A DNA stretch of 38,488 bases, from assembly GCA_016208715.1 (NCBI GenBank), contig JACQXV010000083.1:1-38488 (forward strand), in the 5' to 3' direction. Under the pieces are notes generated by a model. That model ran no database searches. It was not told the origin of the DNA and saw nothing but the letters and a program-made list of their open reading frames with translations. A program made the translations under genes and the position numbers. How positions within the stretch are numbered: position 1 is the stretch's first letter; every line of letters starts with the position of its first letter. The DNA comes from Candidatus Woesearchaeota archaeon (GTDB lineage: Archaea; Nanobdellota; Nanobdellia; Woesearchaeales; UBA11576). Below, one piece after another: positions 15,628 through 24,520 of the stretch.

Positions 15628-16731
15628 ATGCCACGCAGACAAGAACCAGCGCTGGAAGCAGAAGATGAGTTTCCTTCAGACTCTGCAAAAAAGGATGTTG
15701 CAGAATCTTCGTTGCAGACTGCCGCAATGAAGATTGATAGCAAAGATAAGGAAATCCTTTGTCTTCTCAATGAACATGCGCGAATTACATCAAAGGCGCT
15801 TGGGCAGCAAGTAGGCATCTCGCGCGAAGTTGCGGATTACCGCATCAAGCGATTGACTAAAAACAATCTGATCCGCAATTTCATCACGATCGTAAACGAC
15901 ACGACGTTAGGGTACGAATCATACGTGATGCTCCTTGAACTTCAGAACTATACTCCTGAAGATGAAGAGAGGATCATTACGTTTCTGAAGAATCACCCAT
16001 TCACGAAGTGGGTGCTCAAGTGCGGTGGTGATTGGGACATTCAAGTGACGGTCATCGCGAAAGACAAGCGGCAGTTGGCGCGCATTGTTGACGAGATCGA
16101 TAATTTCTGCGGCAGTTCGCTGCGCCGGTACGATCTGGTGATTGTAGTGAATTTGATCAAGGCAGAGAACCTGGCATTCATTTTACCTCATCCCAAGCAA
16201 GCAACACCAAGTGTTCAGAAAATCTTAAAGGAAGAAGAGGAAACGGTTGCACGGATTGACCTTGATGCAAAGGATCGTTTACTGCTCAAAGTGGTCTCGG
16301 AAGATGCGCGCTTGCCGATCGTGAAGATCGCGCAGCAGATTCATCTCTCAGCCGACGCCACCAACTTGCGCATGAAGAAGCTTGCAAGGCAGGGAGTGAT
16401 CAAGAAATTTCAAACTGTGATCGATCTTTCAAAACTTAACTGTCTGCTCTATTCAGTATTTCTCAAGATTAATAATTATTCACAGAAGCGTGAGAGCCAG
16501 ATCCGCACGTTTTTCTCGACGATGCCAAATATCACGTATGCGGAGCGCATCATAGGAAATTGGGACGCGCGCATTCAGATCTCGTGCTCAACCGTGCAGG
16601 AGTTCGAACGCATCCAAAAACAGATACGGGAATTTCTAAAGGCAGATCTCAAGTATATTGATTCTGCATTGATGATGAAGGAATACAAGCGCGTGTCGTA
16701 TCCGAAGGGATTGGAAGAGACGCGAGATTGA
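15628..16731 (+). CDS. Tandem Lrp/AsnC-type transcription regulator
   Basis: 367 residues. After a disordered start, two similar halves follow. Each has an HTH (ITSKALGQQVGISREVADYR near 53; LPIVKIAQQIHLSADATNLR near 229) and a ligand/oligomerisation-like alpha-beta part (GYESYVMLLELQNY; CLLYSVFLKINNY). Lrp proteins usually have one such unit and dimerise, so this is an internal duplication that could act as a built-in dimer. Genes of this doubled form are known in archaea. The target is unknown. The next gene, the exchanger, lies beyond composite element A4. Confidence 0.87.
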   Translation: MPRRQEPALEAEDEFPSDSAKKDVAESSLQTAAMKIDSKDKEILCLLNEHARITSKALGQQVGISREVADYRIKRLTKNNLIRNFITIVNDTTLGYESYVMLLELQNYTPEDEERIITFLKNHPFTKWVLKCGGDWDIQVTVIAKDKRQLARIVDEIDNFCGSSLRRYDLVIVVNLIKAENLAFILPHPKQATPSVQKILKEEEETVARIDLDAKDRLLLKVVSEDARLPIVKIAQQIHLSADATNLRMKKLARQGVIKKFQTVIDLSKLNCLLYSVFLKINNYSQKRESQIRTFFSTMPNITYAERIIGNWDARIQISCSTVQEFERIQKQIREFLKADLKYIDSALMMKEYKRVSYPKGLEETRD

Positions 16732-16851
16732 CTGATTGAGAGAAAAGTCAAAGGCGCGCAATAATCGCCAGTCATAGAGTAATAGATCGTAGAGGCTCTG
16801 TCCCGAATATGCCTCTGCCGCCCTGCGAGCTGAAACAAACAGCATAATGTT

Positions 16852-16990
16852 CATATTTGTTAGCGGCGCCGCCACCGACCTGCGAGCTTGCGGTTCTTGC
16901 ATAGTCTCGCACGACTCTCGGTTCGTTAAGCGGCTTAACTTACACAGCGAGCGTCGTGGCGGCGCCGCCAAGTGTCTGATAAACAAATAC
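16852..16990 (+). mobile_element. Family B element nested in A4 (B4)
   Basis: 139 bp, left end CATATTTGTTAGC, right end TAAACAAATAC, with arms GCGGCGCCGCCACCGACC and CGTCGTGGCGGCGCCGC that pair. It is closely similar to B5, which is nested at the same place in A5. Confidence 0.8.
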
Positions 16991-16995
16991 AAAAG

Positions 16996-17087
16996 TCAAA
17001 AGCTCGCGACCACCACCGGTCGCACATACTCACTGGCGTTCGTAGGTTCGAGCATAGCTCAAACGACCGGTGGAATCTTAGCGCATT
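16996..17087 (+). mobile_element. Element C1, flanked by 15-bp direct repeats
   Basis: About 92 bp, from TCAAAAGCTCGCGACCACC to GGTGGAATCTTAGCGCATT, with the inner stem CCACCGGTC/GACCGGTGG. The 15-mer AAACAAATACAAAAG lies on both sides (16981-16995, 17088-17102). Copy A5 has the same surrounding sequence without C1 and with only one such repeat, so A5 is the empty site. A related element is C2 at 24305. Confidence 0.7.
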
Positions 17088-17235
17088 AAACAAATACAAA
17101 AGGACCAGCAAACCGAAGGTTTGCCGCTGCCTGAGATATTCACAGCGAGCGGTGCAGCGGCCGAGCGTAAGCGAGATTCGGGACAGAGCCGATCGTAGAG
17201 TAATAGAATTTCGTCGCAGTCAAAAAGGGGTTATC

Positions 17236-18204
17236 ATGTACGTTGAATTGTTCAAGTTGCTGGGAGCGATTGCGGTGCTGTGGTTTTGCTCCGAAATGCT
17301 CATCAAATCTAGCAAGGCCCTCGCCACACGGTTGCGTATCTCTGATACCTTTGTCGGATTAACCATACTATCAATCGGTACAACGCTGCCGGAACTTGCA
17401 CTGCATGTTATTGCAAGCGTCAACATCCTTCAGGGAACTGATATTTCTGGAGTCGCTCTTGGCGCAAACGTCGGCTCAAACATATTCCAAATAACAGCCA
17501 TACTTGGACTTGTCGGTCTGCTCATGACGGTAAGGAGCACACGCAATTTCCTAGAGACCGCCTATGTGGCGATGCTGATGAGCATTGTACTTTTGTTCGT
17601 GTTCGGCCTTGATGAAAAGCTTTCCCGCGCAGAAGGGATCGTTCTTGCAATTCTATACCTTTTGTATCTATGGCACTTAGGAGAGGTGGAGCATTTCGTT
17701 GGAAAGGTTAAGCACGAGAGCAACAAACATGATTCAAAACACAGTGTTCTTAAACATATCATTCTCGTAATAGTGGAATTTGCAGTACTGTTAGTTGCGG
17801 CTCAGGTCGCTATCACTAGCGCAGAGTTTCTTGCAGATGCGTGGGGCGTTGCTGATTCCCTCATCGGGTCGCTCATTCTTGGTCTTGGAGCTGCGCTTCC
17901 GGAACTTGCAGTTGCACTTGCCGCGCTTAAGCACAAGTCATCTGGAATGTCTCTCGGCGTTCTTGTAGGAAGCAACATCACAAATCCCCTCTTTGCAGTA
18001 GGAATCGGAGCAGCCATTTCAACATACACTATGCCGAATGAGATTCTGTGGTTCGACATTCCTGTCTGGTTTGCTGTATCGCTTTTGCCTTTCTTCTTTT
18101 TTTGGAAGAAAAACCAGATGACGAAATTGCAGGCTGCGACGCTCATCGGTTGCTTCATACTGTTTGCAGTAGTGCGCTTACGGTATTTCGCCCAAGGAAT
18201 TTAA
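17236..18204 (+). CDS. Ca2+/cation antiporter, CaCA family
   Basis: 322 residues from the ATG at 17236, with GGGG just upstream; the frame is open further back but only through element A4. About ten membrane helices. The two alpha repeats of the family are clear: SIGTTLPELALHVIAS with GANVGSNIFQI in the first half, and LGAALPELAVALAAL with GSNITNPLFAVG in the second. These form the ion site of YrbG/NCX-type exchangers, with the key Glu in each PEL motif. It should exchange Ca2+ or a similar cation for Na+ or H+ at the cell membrane. Convergent with fttA. Confidence 0.9.
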   Translation: MYVELFKLLGAIAVLWFCSEMLIKSSKALATRLRISDTFVGLTILSIGTTLPELALHVIASVNILQGTDISGVALGANVGSNIFQITAILGLVGLLMTVRSTRNFLETAYVAMLMSIVLLFVFGLDEKLSRAEGIVLAILYLLYLWHLGEVEHFVGKVKHESNKHDSKHSVLKHIILVIVEFAVLLVAAQVAITSAEFLADAWGVADSLIGSLILGLGAALPELAVALAALKHKSSGMSLGVLVGSNITNPLFAVGIGAAISTYTMPNEILWFDIPVWFAVSLLPFFFFWKKNQMTKLQAATLIGCFILFAVVRLRYFAQGI

Positions 18205-18342
18205 AAAAATCTTGGTTTGGATTCTTGCATTCTTGTTTAATACATATTGATTTTATGATATAGAATGTACCTCTAAAAAGAGGCAAAATCAAAAACTCAA
18301 CAACAGCAAAGCAACGGGGTATAAAACCCTGCGCGTAATAAA

Positions 18343-20253
18343 TCACACTATCCGTACAGTCTCAAGATTCCGTGGTCCTGAGCTTTCAATGTGGAACTGC
18401 CGGTGCACGCTGGCAGCAAGGTCAAGCACGCGCATCTTCTCTCCATGGTTGACGAGCACGCGTTTGGGCCGTGGCACACATTTGGCGATGAAGTTCATGA
18501 GTTCGCGTCGATCAGAGTGTCCAGTAATCTCCAGGCGATGGACTTCCATGTTAACGGTCAATATGTCCGGCTTCCCTGACGCGTCAGTTTTCATGACGAA
18601 TTCTTTTTCACCATTCTTGATTCTCCAGCCGAGCGATCCTTCTTGTTGGTAACAGGTGAAGACGAGTGCGTTCTTGGGATTATCGCCAAGCGTTCGCAAA
18701 TATTCCATTGATGGCCCCCCAACGAGCATTCCGGAAGTTGCAATGATGATGCAGGATCCGCCTTCTTCGATTACCTGCTTGCGCTCTTTTGAGGAGCCGA
18801 CACGCTTGAATATAGGAGAAAGGAATGGGTTTTGGTCCTTGTGGAAAACTAATTTGCGAATGTTCCCGTTCAAGAATTCAGGGTACGCGGTGTGGATTGC
18901 AGTAATGTCCCATACGAGTCCGTCGATGTACACCGGCATTGATTCGATGTCCCCTTTGCGGACCATTTCTTCGACAAGCATCATGATTTCTTGTGCGCGT
19001 CCTGAGCCAAGGGTTGGCATGAGGATCTTTCCTCCGCGGCTGATCGCGTCTTTGACGATCTTTGCAAGGACTTGGTCCTGTTCCAGGGCGTTCCCAACGA
19101 TATTTTCGCGTCCGCCGTACGTGCTTTCGATCATGAGCGTTTCAAGGCGCGGAAATCGCACCTCTGCAGGATCGAGGAGGCGTGAACGGGCATATTTGAG
19201 GTCTCCGGTATAGAGCAGGTTGTGCAGGCCGTTGCCTATATGCAGGTGAATCATGGCGCTCCCCAGAATATGCCCTGCGTTGTAGAGTGTGATGCGAACA
19301 TCAGGAGTGATGTCGCTGACTTCACCATACTCTAGTGTGATAGTGTGTTTGACTGCTTCTTTCACGTCGTCTGTACTGTAGAGGGGATCTTTTCCTTCGC
19401 CGCGCGCGATTTTGACCGTATCAAGTTGCAGGAGTGCTGAGATGTCTCGTGTCGGTTCAGTGCAGTAGATTGGTCCTCGATACCCGAACTTGAACAGGTA
19501 AGGTATGAGTCCTGAATGGTCAATGTGTGCGTGCGTGCAGATGACTGCATCAAGCTCATCGATCTTGAACTCAGGCGCTTCTAGATACGGGTAGGCTTCC
19601 GCATCCGATGCTGCGACATTGATGCCGCAGTCCAGGAGGATGCGTGACTCGGGCGTCTGTAAAAAGAGCGCCGAGCGTCCGACTTGGCGTGCTCCACCAA
19701 GGTACGTAAGACGTATCCATTCATTTTTCTTGCCGCGGATCCAGCCATCGTAGATGCGGTGTCCGCATTTGTCTAGAAATTTTCTGCGGTACTCAGAGTT
19801 TTCATAGAGCACTGCACGGATATTATCGATGAGTTGGGATTTGATTGCTGGAGTTCGTTTAATCAGCGGAACCCATAACGTCTTTTCGCGAATTTCTCTC
19901 AAAAGTTCTCCTTGTTTTCCGATCACAAGTCCTGGCTTTTCTGCATGGATGATGACTCGTGAACGCATGGTATCAAAGATGATGTCTCCAAGTCCTGCTT
20001 CTTCAGGAATGAGCTCTTTAATTATGTCAGTGGCGCCCTTTTGGTTCATTACAATGGATGGGTCCGGGCGCAACTCGATGCGTTTTTTGATTTGATCGAC
20101 GACCTGTTTGATGGTTCCACCGTTGTCAAAGAAGTATTCTTTGTCTTTGGTGTAAAGAACGATGTTTGCGGCTTCGAATCCCGCGTCGCTGATTTTTCCT
20201 TCAGGAAGGTTTTTCAAGATTTCTTTGAGAATTTCTGACAATGTATCACCCAA
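18343..20253 (-). CDS. fttA: KH/beta-CASP ribonuclease aCPSF1 (FttA)
   Basis: 636 residues, the family length. N-terminal KH-type RNA-binding part (to ~150, with GLVIGKQGELLREI) then a metallo-beta-lactamase nuclease with HAHIDHSG at 241-248, GHILGSAM at 327-334, and the beta-CASP part inserted before a C-terminal HSDRREL His motif. The archaeal protein cleaves nascent RNA and acts as a transcription termination factor, like eukaryotic CPSF73. The reading starts with TTG at 20253; no ATG in a sensible place exists and the next TTG is four codons on. The leader is an unusual A/C-rich tract. Confidence 0.94.
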   Translation of the reverse strand: MGDTLSEILKEILKNLPEGKISDAGFEAANIVLYTKDKEYFFDNGGTIKQVVDQIKKRIELRPDPSIVMNQKGATDIIKELIPEEAGLGDIIFDTMRSRVIIHAEKPGLVIGKQGELLREIREKTLWVPLIKRTPAIKSQLIDNIRAVLYENSEYRRKFLDKCGHRIYDGWIRGKKNEWIRLTYLGGARQVGRSALFLQTPESRILLDCGINVAASDAEAYPYLEAPEFKIDELDAVICTHAHIDHSGLIPYLFKFGYRGPIYCTEPTRDISALLQLDTVKIARGEGKDPLYSTDDVKEAVKHTITLEYGEVSDITPDVRITLYNAGHILGSAMIHLHIGNGLHNLLYTGDLKYARSRLLDPAEVRFPRLETLMIESTYGGRENIVGNALEQDQVLAKIVKDAISRGGKILMPTLGSGRAQEIMMLVEEMVRKGDIESMPVYIDGLVWDITAIHTAYPEFLNGNIRKLVFHKDQNPFLSPIFKRVGSSKERKQVIEEGGSCIIIATSGMLVGGPSMEYLRTLGDNPKNALVFTCYQQEGSLGWRIKNGEKEFVMKTDASGKPDILTVNMEVHRLEITGHSDRRELMNFIAKCVPRPKRVLVNHGEKMRVLDLAASVHRQFHIESSGPRNLETVRIV

Positions 20254-20596
20254 GAATATGTTTTCTCTTTGTTTATTTGTTTGTTTTTTTTGTTTGTTTT
20301 TTGTGTTTGCTTAGCTGTTTGTTGGATATTTGTTTGTTTCGTTTATGTCGTGTGGGACGTGTTTGGATGCTCGGGGGGCGTGCGAATGCTTATGGCGGTG
20401 CGCATCCTTGTGTTCTCATGAAAATTTTCATGAAAAGGAAGTCCTGTGGAAAAGTGAAACAATAAACAGATCAAGAAATGATCTACACAAAATGAATAAT
20501 AACGACTCAAATGATTAAAATAGTTAATATTAAAGTGATTAATACTTGTAATAATTATAATTGTAAATTATAATTGTAATAATTGTAATGCAAAGA
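20254..20596. other. Spacer between fttA and psmB: low-complexity DNA
   Basis: 20260-20345 is made of TTTGT/AAAC runs, which on the fttA strand give a U-poor leader. 20510-20590 is an AT-rich stretch of AATTATAATTGTAA type, downstream of psmB on its strand, where T-runs could end transcription. No convincing gene lies here; a 74-codon plus-strand frame is low-complexity and rejected. Confidence 0.5.
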
Positions 20597-21247
20597 CTAA
20601 ACGCGCGACTCTACCATCTTTGTTAATACTTTCTCAAACCCCTTGGCGGTTATGACTGCAATGTCGATGCCATTGCCTGAAGCGCTATCGCGGTTCAGTG
20701 CGGCATTGACAGATTTGAGCGCGAGTTCCTTGCCGTCGTCGATTGTGATTTCAGGTTTGTAGAGTGTCTCAAGAACCCCGTAAGCGAACACGCTGCCTGA
20801 TCCAGATGCAACAAAATCATCAAGCTCTGCAAGTGAGCCATCAGGGTAAATATCGTAGACGTGAAAACCTGTGTTATCATGTCCTGCAAAGAGGAAGTGT
20901 GAGATTCCCGGGATCATGCTCATCTTGCGGATGTTAGCATAGACCATTCCGGCAAGGAGATTTGCTGCTTCTTTGGCGTTCGCGAGGCGGCCCGTGCGTA
21001 ACTTCTTAAGACGCAGTTCAGCACGGATAAGCTTGAGAAGCAGTTGGACGTCTGAAACGGTTCCGGCAGTGGTTAGTGCCATGCCATCTGCAACTTCATA
21101 GATCTTATCGACTGATTTGTTTGCGATGAAATTTCCCGCTGTCGCGCGCTTATCCGCGGCAAGGATAATTCCATCTTTGCATTTAATCGCTACTGTTGTT
21201 GTTCCTGTATTCAGTCTGGATTCCATTTCTGACATAGAATCACTCAT
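20597..21247 (-). CDS. psmB: Proteasome beta subunit
   Basis: 216 residues from the ATG at 21247 (MSDSMSEME); a GTG two codons upstream is possible. A short propeptide ends in NTG, before TTTVAIK. After cleavage the first Thr is the nucleophile, and the partner residues fall exactly at mature positions Asp17 and Lys33. It forms the inner catalytic rings of the 20S proteasome with an alpha subunit not found in this window. A TATA-like CCTTTAAATA lies at 21371-21380 on the minus strand, leaving a leader of about 100 nt. Confidence 0.95.
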   Translation of the reverse strand: MSDSMSEMESRLNTGTTTVAIKCKDGIILAADKRATAGNFIANKSVDKIYEVADGMALTTAGTVSDVQLLLKLIRAELRLKKLRTGRLANAKEAANLLAGMVYANIRKMSMIPGISHFLFAGHDNTGFHVYDIYPDGSLAELDDFVASGSGSVFAYGVLETLYKPEITIDDGKELALKSVNAALNRDSASGNGIDIAVITAKGFEKVLTKMVESRV

Positions 21248-21465
21248 AATCACTCATACTCATAATCACTACTTCTTTCCTCGTGTGATTTCTCGTGTGA
21301 ATTGAACACGCATGGTAATCAAGAATTCTTGGATAACACCAGAATTATTTACACTAAAAAACAGAGGTGCTATTTAAAGGTTTCTTCTTTTGGGTGCACA
21401 TTTTGTCATCACGGAAACTTGTCTGTCTTCTCCATAACCCGTGGCAGAGCGTTAGTTGCAACGGG

Positions 21466-22668
21466 TCAACGCCTCCACGCAAAGACAGCATAAGCGATTA
21501 TGAAAAGCACCACATCAGCTGCGATAAAGAGAATCGCCCAAAGTGAATCACGTTTGAAGAGTTTTGTGATGCTGGCCGTGTCAGACTGGCTTGCAGTTGT
21601 TCGCGATACAGTGTTTGTGCTCAAGATTGCCGGAGCAGCACTGCCAACTGCAATGACAGATTGGAAGGCTGGTGAGGTGGGCACTTGTGAGGTTGGCTCG
21701 TTTGCTTCTTCAGGTGATGTCGGTACGTCCGCTTCCTCGCTCAGTTGCAATGACAAGGAGGATTGCTGCGCTTGTTCACTCATTTGTTCACTCATCACAG
21801 TGGCGGATGTTGTTTCGATGGAATTGATGGAAGTTTCCGGCGCAGTAGGCGTGCATGGCGTGACTGTAAGGTTGACAACGCGCCCGTTGGATTTTTTGTG
21901 ATCGTTATAGTAGAGGTGCATAAAGATCTCGTGCGTTCCAGAAGATAGGCTTCCCGCAGGGATCGTATAGTGGGTCTTGAATTCATTGTCGGCATCGCGC
22001 ACATCGTCAGAAAGATCAAAAGTTTCATTGAACAGCGTTCCTAGCAGCGTATTGCTGGCGACGAGATTTACGTCCTTCTCTTCGCTTTCACCGACATTAA
22101 TTACAACAATTGCAACGTTGCTCTTGGTTGCGCAATTTACCTGTGCAGGATTTGCCGTTGCCCCGACGATGCGCACATCGTGTGCGTCTTTTTCGATGTG
22201 GATATTATAATCAAGCCGATCCGTGTGCGTTGTTCCGTTGCGGTCGCGGCCTTCCGCCTTAAGAAGCAGTTTGAACGGCCTGTTCTGGTTCACGATCAGC
22301 GGAATGCGTACTGTTTGCGTAACGATTTTTTGGCGTCCGGCTTTCAGGTCAAACGACTCGGATTCCCATTCAAGGTCATCTCCATCATCGATCTCTTCAA
22401 GTGTTGTTGTAATCTCCGTGCTGCGTATTTCCGTGAGCGCGTCTTGGCTCGTGAACTTGTTCTCCAGACTCACCTTCAGCTCAAGTGTTGATTCAGGCTT
22501 TACATCGATCGTGCCGCCCAAAAGATCGATGCCAACTTCGCGTTCATTGTCAACTTTTATCCCGATTTCGGTGAACTGAAGCATAGATGCTTGTGCAACA
22601 GCAGAAGAGAGTGCAATGAGTGTGCAGACGAGAATTAAACTTGTGCCAAGAACAATGTTTCGATTCAT
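21466..22668 (-). CDS. Surface-anchored protein with CARDB-like domain
   Basis: 400 residues. Signal peptide (LGTSLILVCTLIALSSAVAQA), then a beta-rich part (~28-160), then a CARDB-like Ig fold (~165-270: VRIVGATANPAQVNC...NVAIVVINVGESEEKDVNL). A Ser/Thr/Glu/Pro-rich stalk (~275-365) follows, then a C-terminal membrane helix with a basic tail (LWAILFIAADVVLFIIAYAV, AWRR). The layout is that of a protein held on the outside of the cell by its C-terminus, with a stalk likely to be glycosylated. The binding target is unknown. Has its own TATA box. Confidence 0.85.
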   Translation of the reverse strand: MNRNIVLGTSLILVCTLIALSSAVAQASMLQFTEIGIKVDNEREVGIDLLGGTIDVKPESTLELKVSLENKFTSQDALTEIRSTEITTTLEEIDDGDDLEWESESFDLKAGRQKIVTQTVRIPLIVNQNRPFKLLLKAEGRDRNGTTHTDRLDYNIHIEKDAHDVRIVGATANPAQVNCATKSNVAIVVINVGESEEKDVNLVASNTLLGTLFNETFDLSDDVRDADNEFKTHYTIPAGSLSSGTHEIFMHLYYNDHKKSNGRVVNLTVTPCTPTAPETSINSIETTSATVMSEQMSEQAQQSSLSLQLSEEADVPTSPEEANEPTSQVPTSPAFQSVIAVGSAAPAILSTNTVSRTTASQSDTASITKLFKRDSLWAILFIAADVVLFIIAYAVFAWRR

Positions 22669-22714
22669 GACCCCGCTCCCCGACCTCTGAAGAAAAAAAG
22701 CAGCACTCGAACAC

Positions 22715-22722
22715 TATAAAAA
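22715..22722 (-). promoter_or_regulatory. TATA box of the surface protein gene
   Basis: The minus strand reads TTTTTATA about 50 nt before the ATG at 22668, giving a leader of about 25 nt. Confidence 0.5.
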
Positions 22723-22763
22723 AATTTTGTTATCCTGCATCGGGTACGAATAAAAAATCGTAG

Positions 22764-24251
22764 TCAGTAGCTCTTGCTGAAATACACACAGTACTTAGAC
22801 GGCTTTCCGCAGTGCACGCAGGCTTGTGCTCGTTTGATTTTTTCATCGCCGAACGGGACGCACCGTGTTGTCACACCGCCAGTCTGTTCTTGGATTGTTT
22901 CTTCACAGGCCATGTCGCCACAATGTGCTGCAAGGATCAGCCTTCGTTCCTTGGCGACGTCAACAAATTGCGCCCAGTTTTGTACGGGCGTGATGGAGCC
23001 GTCAAGAACTTTTTTTGCCTTTGCGAAGAGATCATGTTGTATCTCTTCAAGCTCCACAAGAACCGCTTCTTTAATGTCTGCGATCTTGATGTATTGCTTT
23101 TTTCCACCGTCTCGTCGGACAAGGACGCATTCGTGGGTTTCGAGGTCTTTGGGTCCTATTTCGACACGCAGAGGGATCCCACGCAGTTCCCAATTGTTGA
23201 ATTTCCACCCCGGCGTGTACTCTTCGCGTTCATCAAGGATGGGATCGAGTTCTGCAAGCATTTGGCGCACTTCATCGCACGCGGCGAGGACTTTCGATCG
23301 TGTTTCGTCAAAGATGATGGGAACGATGACAACCTTATTTGGTGCAATCCTGGGGGGCAGCACAAGTCCTTTGTTGTCGGAGTGCATTAAGACCGCCGCA
23401 CCGATGAGGCGCGTGGAGAATCCCCACGAGGAATGCCAGGGAACGTGCGCTTCTCCATCTTTGCCCAGGAACGATACATTGAATGCTTTCATGAATCCTT
23501 GGCCAAGGTTGTGGGATGTTCCCAGTTGCAGTGCTTTGCCGTCGGGCATGAATGCTTCAATTGTCATCGTGTAATTTGCTCCGGCAAATTTTTCGCGGTC
23601 AGTCTTTTTTCCATAGATGACGGGAATCGCGAGCAGTTCCTCTGCGAGTTTCTTGTATTTCTCAAGCATGACGAGTGTTTCGCGGTCACAGTCGCTTTCG
23701 GTCTCGTACACGCAGTGTCCTTCCTGCCAGAGGAACTCACGTGAGCGCAAGAAGAGCTTTGTCGCCTTCGTCTCCCAGCGTACAACATTGCACCATTGAT
23801 TGATCCGCAGCGGAAGATCGCGCCAGCTTCGAACCCAGCGCGCAAAGGAGTCGCACATGATCGTCTCTGAGGTGGGTCTGACGGCAATCCGTTCGCTTTC
23901 TTCTTCACGGTTTGCTATCCATGCAACTTCCGGACTGAAACCTCGCGCGTGTTGTGCTTCGCGTTTAAAGAATGACTCTGGGATGAAGAGAGGGAAGTAT
24001 GCATTCGATATGCCCATCCGCTTAAGTTCTTTATTGAAGTAGGTTTGTATGTTTTCCCATATCTTGTAACCATAGGGCTTAATGATGTAGCAGCCCTTCA
24101 CGGGCGCGTACTCCGCCAGGTCTCCCTTTTCACAGACTTGAGCATACCACTCGGCAGAATCCTCTTCTTTTTTGATCGTGATGCCGAGTTTTTCCGATCG
24201 TTCTTTTTCTTTGCCCTTGATTGCTATACGATCAAGATGACCTTTTACCAT
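22764..24251 (-). CDS. proS: Prolyl-tRNA synthetase, archaeal/eukaryotic type
   Basis: 495 residues. Class II aminoacyl-tRNA synthetase that charges tRNA-Pro. Motif 2 (NVVRWETKATKLFLRSREFLW), the ATP-binding EGHCVYET segment, motif 3 (HSSWGFSTRLIGAAVLMHSD), an anticodon-binding domain (APNKVVIVPIIF...), and the C-terminal zinc-binding domain with Cys residues (AHCGDMACEE, CVHCGKPSKYCVYF) and the conserved terminal Tyr. There is no bacterial-type editing insertion. A TATA box ~26 nt before the ATG implies a leaderless message. The window also holds tRNA-Pro(UGG), its substrate. Confidence 0.96.
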   Translation of the reverse strand: MVKGHLDRIAIKGKEKERSEKLGITIKKEEDSAEWYAQVCEKGDLAEYAPVKGCYIIKPYGYKIWENIQTYFNKELKRMGISNAYFPLFIPESFFKREAQHARGFSPEVAWIANREEESERIAVRPTSETIMCDSFARWVRSWRDLPLRINQWCNVVRWETKATKLFLRSREFLWQEGHCVYETESDCDRETLVMLEKYKKLAEELLAIPVIYGKKTDREKFAGANYTMTIEAFMPDGKALQLGTSHNLGQGFMKAFNVSFLGKDGEAHVPWHSSWGFSTRLIGAAVLMHSDNKGLVLPPRIAPNKVVIVPIIFDETRSKVLAACDEVRQMLAELDPILDEREEYTPGWKFNNWELRGIPLRVEIGPKDLETHECVLVRRDGGKKQYIKIADIKEAVLVELEEIQHDLFAKAKKVLDGSITPVQNWAQFVDVAKERRLILAAHCGDMACEETIQEQTGGVTTRCVPFGDEKIKRAQACVHCGKPSKYCVYFSKSY

Positions 24252-24273
24252 GGCGCATCCTACGAGAGGTTAG

Positions 24274-24281
24274 TTTTTATA
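24274..24281 (-). promoter_or_regulatory. TATA box of proS
   Basis: The minus strand reads TATAAAAA, centred 26 nt before the ATG at 24251. Confidence 0.6.
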
Positions 24282-24304
24282 TTTTGTGGTGGGCGTGGCG
24301 GATG

Positions 24305-24485
24305 TCAAAAGCTCGCGACCACCCGGGGTCATAAATAATCTTTATGTTTATTTTCTGTACAAATGGCTTCGACGAAGCCGAATGTCGCTTGTTGAGTTGC
24401 ATCCAGATATTTCTGGATGTTCCGAAAATCTATGATTTTAGATAATAAGAGCAAGCTCTCATGACTGGTGGAATTTCAGCGCATT
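24305..24485 (+). repeat. Element C2 with four perfect hairpins
   Basis: 181 bp bounded by TCAAAAGCTCGCGACCACC and GGTGGAATTTCAGCGCATT, the same ends as C1, but with a different interior. That interior has four hairpins in a row: GGCTTCG/CGAAGCC (24365-24379), CATCCAGA/TCTGGATG (24400-24419), AAAATC/GATTTT (24425-24439) and AGAGC/GCTCT (24448-24459). It lies between trmJ and the proS promoter. No coding frame. Confidence 0.6.
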
Positions 24486-24520
24486 CAAACGGGCAGGCCT
24501 TAGGTTCAATCAGACACGCT

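Larger units (their letters stand above)
16794..17190 (+). mobile_element. Family A composite element A4 (A containing B and C)
   Basis: 397 bp with A-type ends GGCTCTGTCCCGAAT and ATTCGGGACAGAGCC and an exact 9-bp direct repeat GATCGTAGA at 16785-16793 and 17191-17199. Inside it are a full B element (16852-16990) and element C1 (16996-17087). The single outer duplication shows that the loaded element moved, or arrived, as a unit. It lies between the Lrp-type gene and the exchanger; a clear TATA box at the usual spacing is not seen here. Confidence 0.85.

Noticed and set aside
20241-20465. Plus-strand frame starting MYHPRICFLFVYLFVF
   Set aside because: It translates the TTTG low-complexity tract and overlaps the fttA start; no ribosome site or family pattern.
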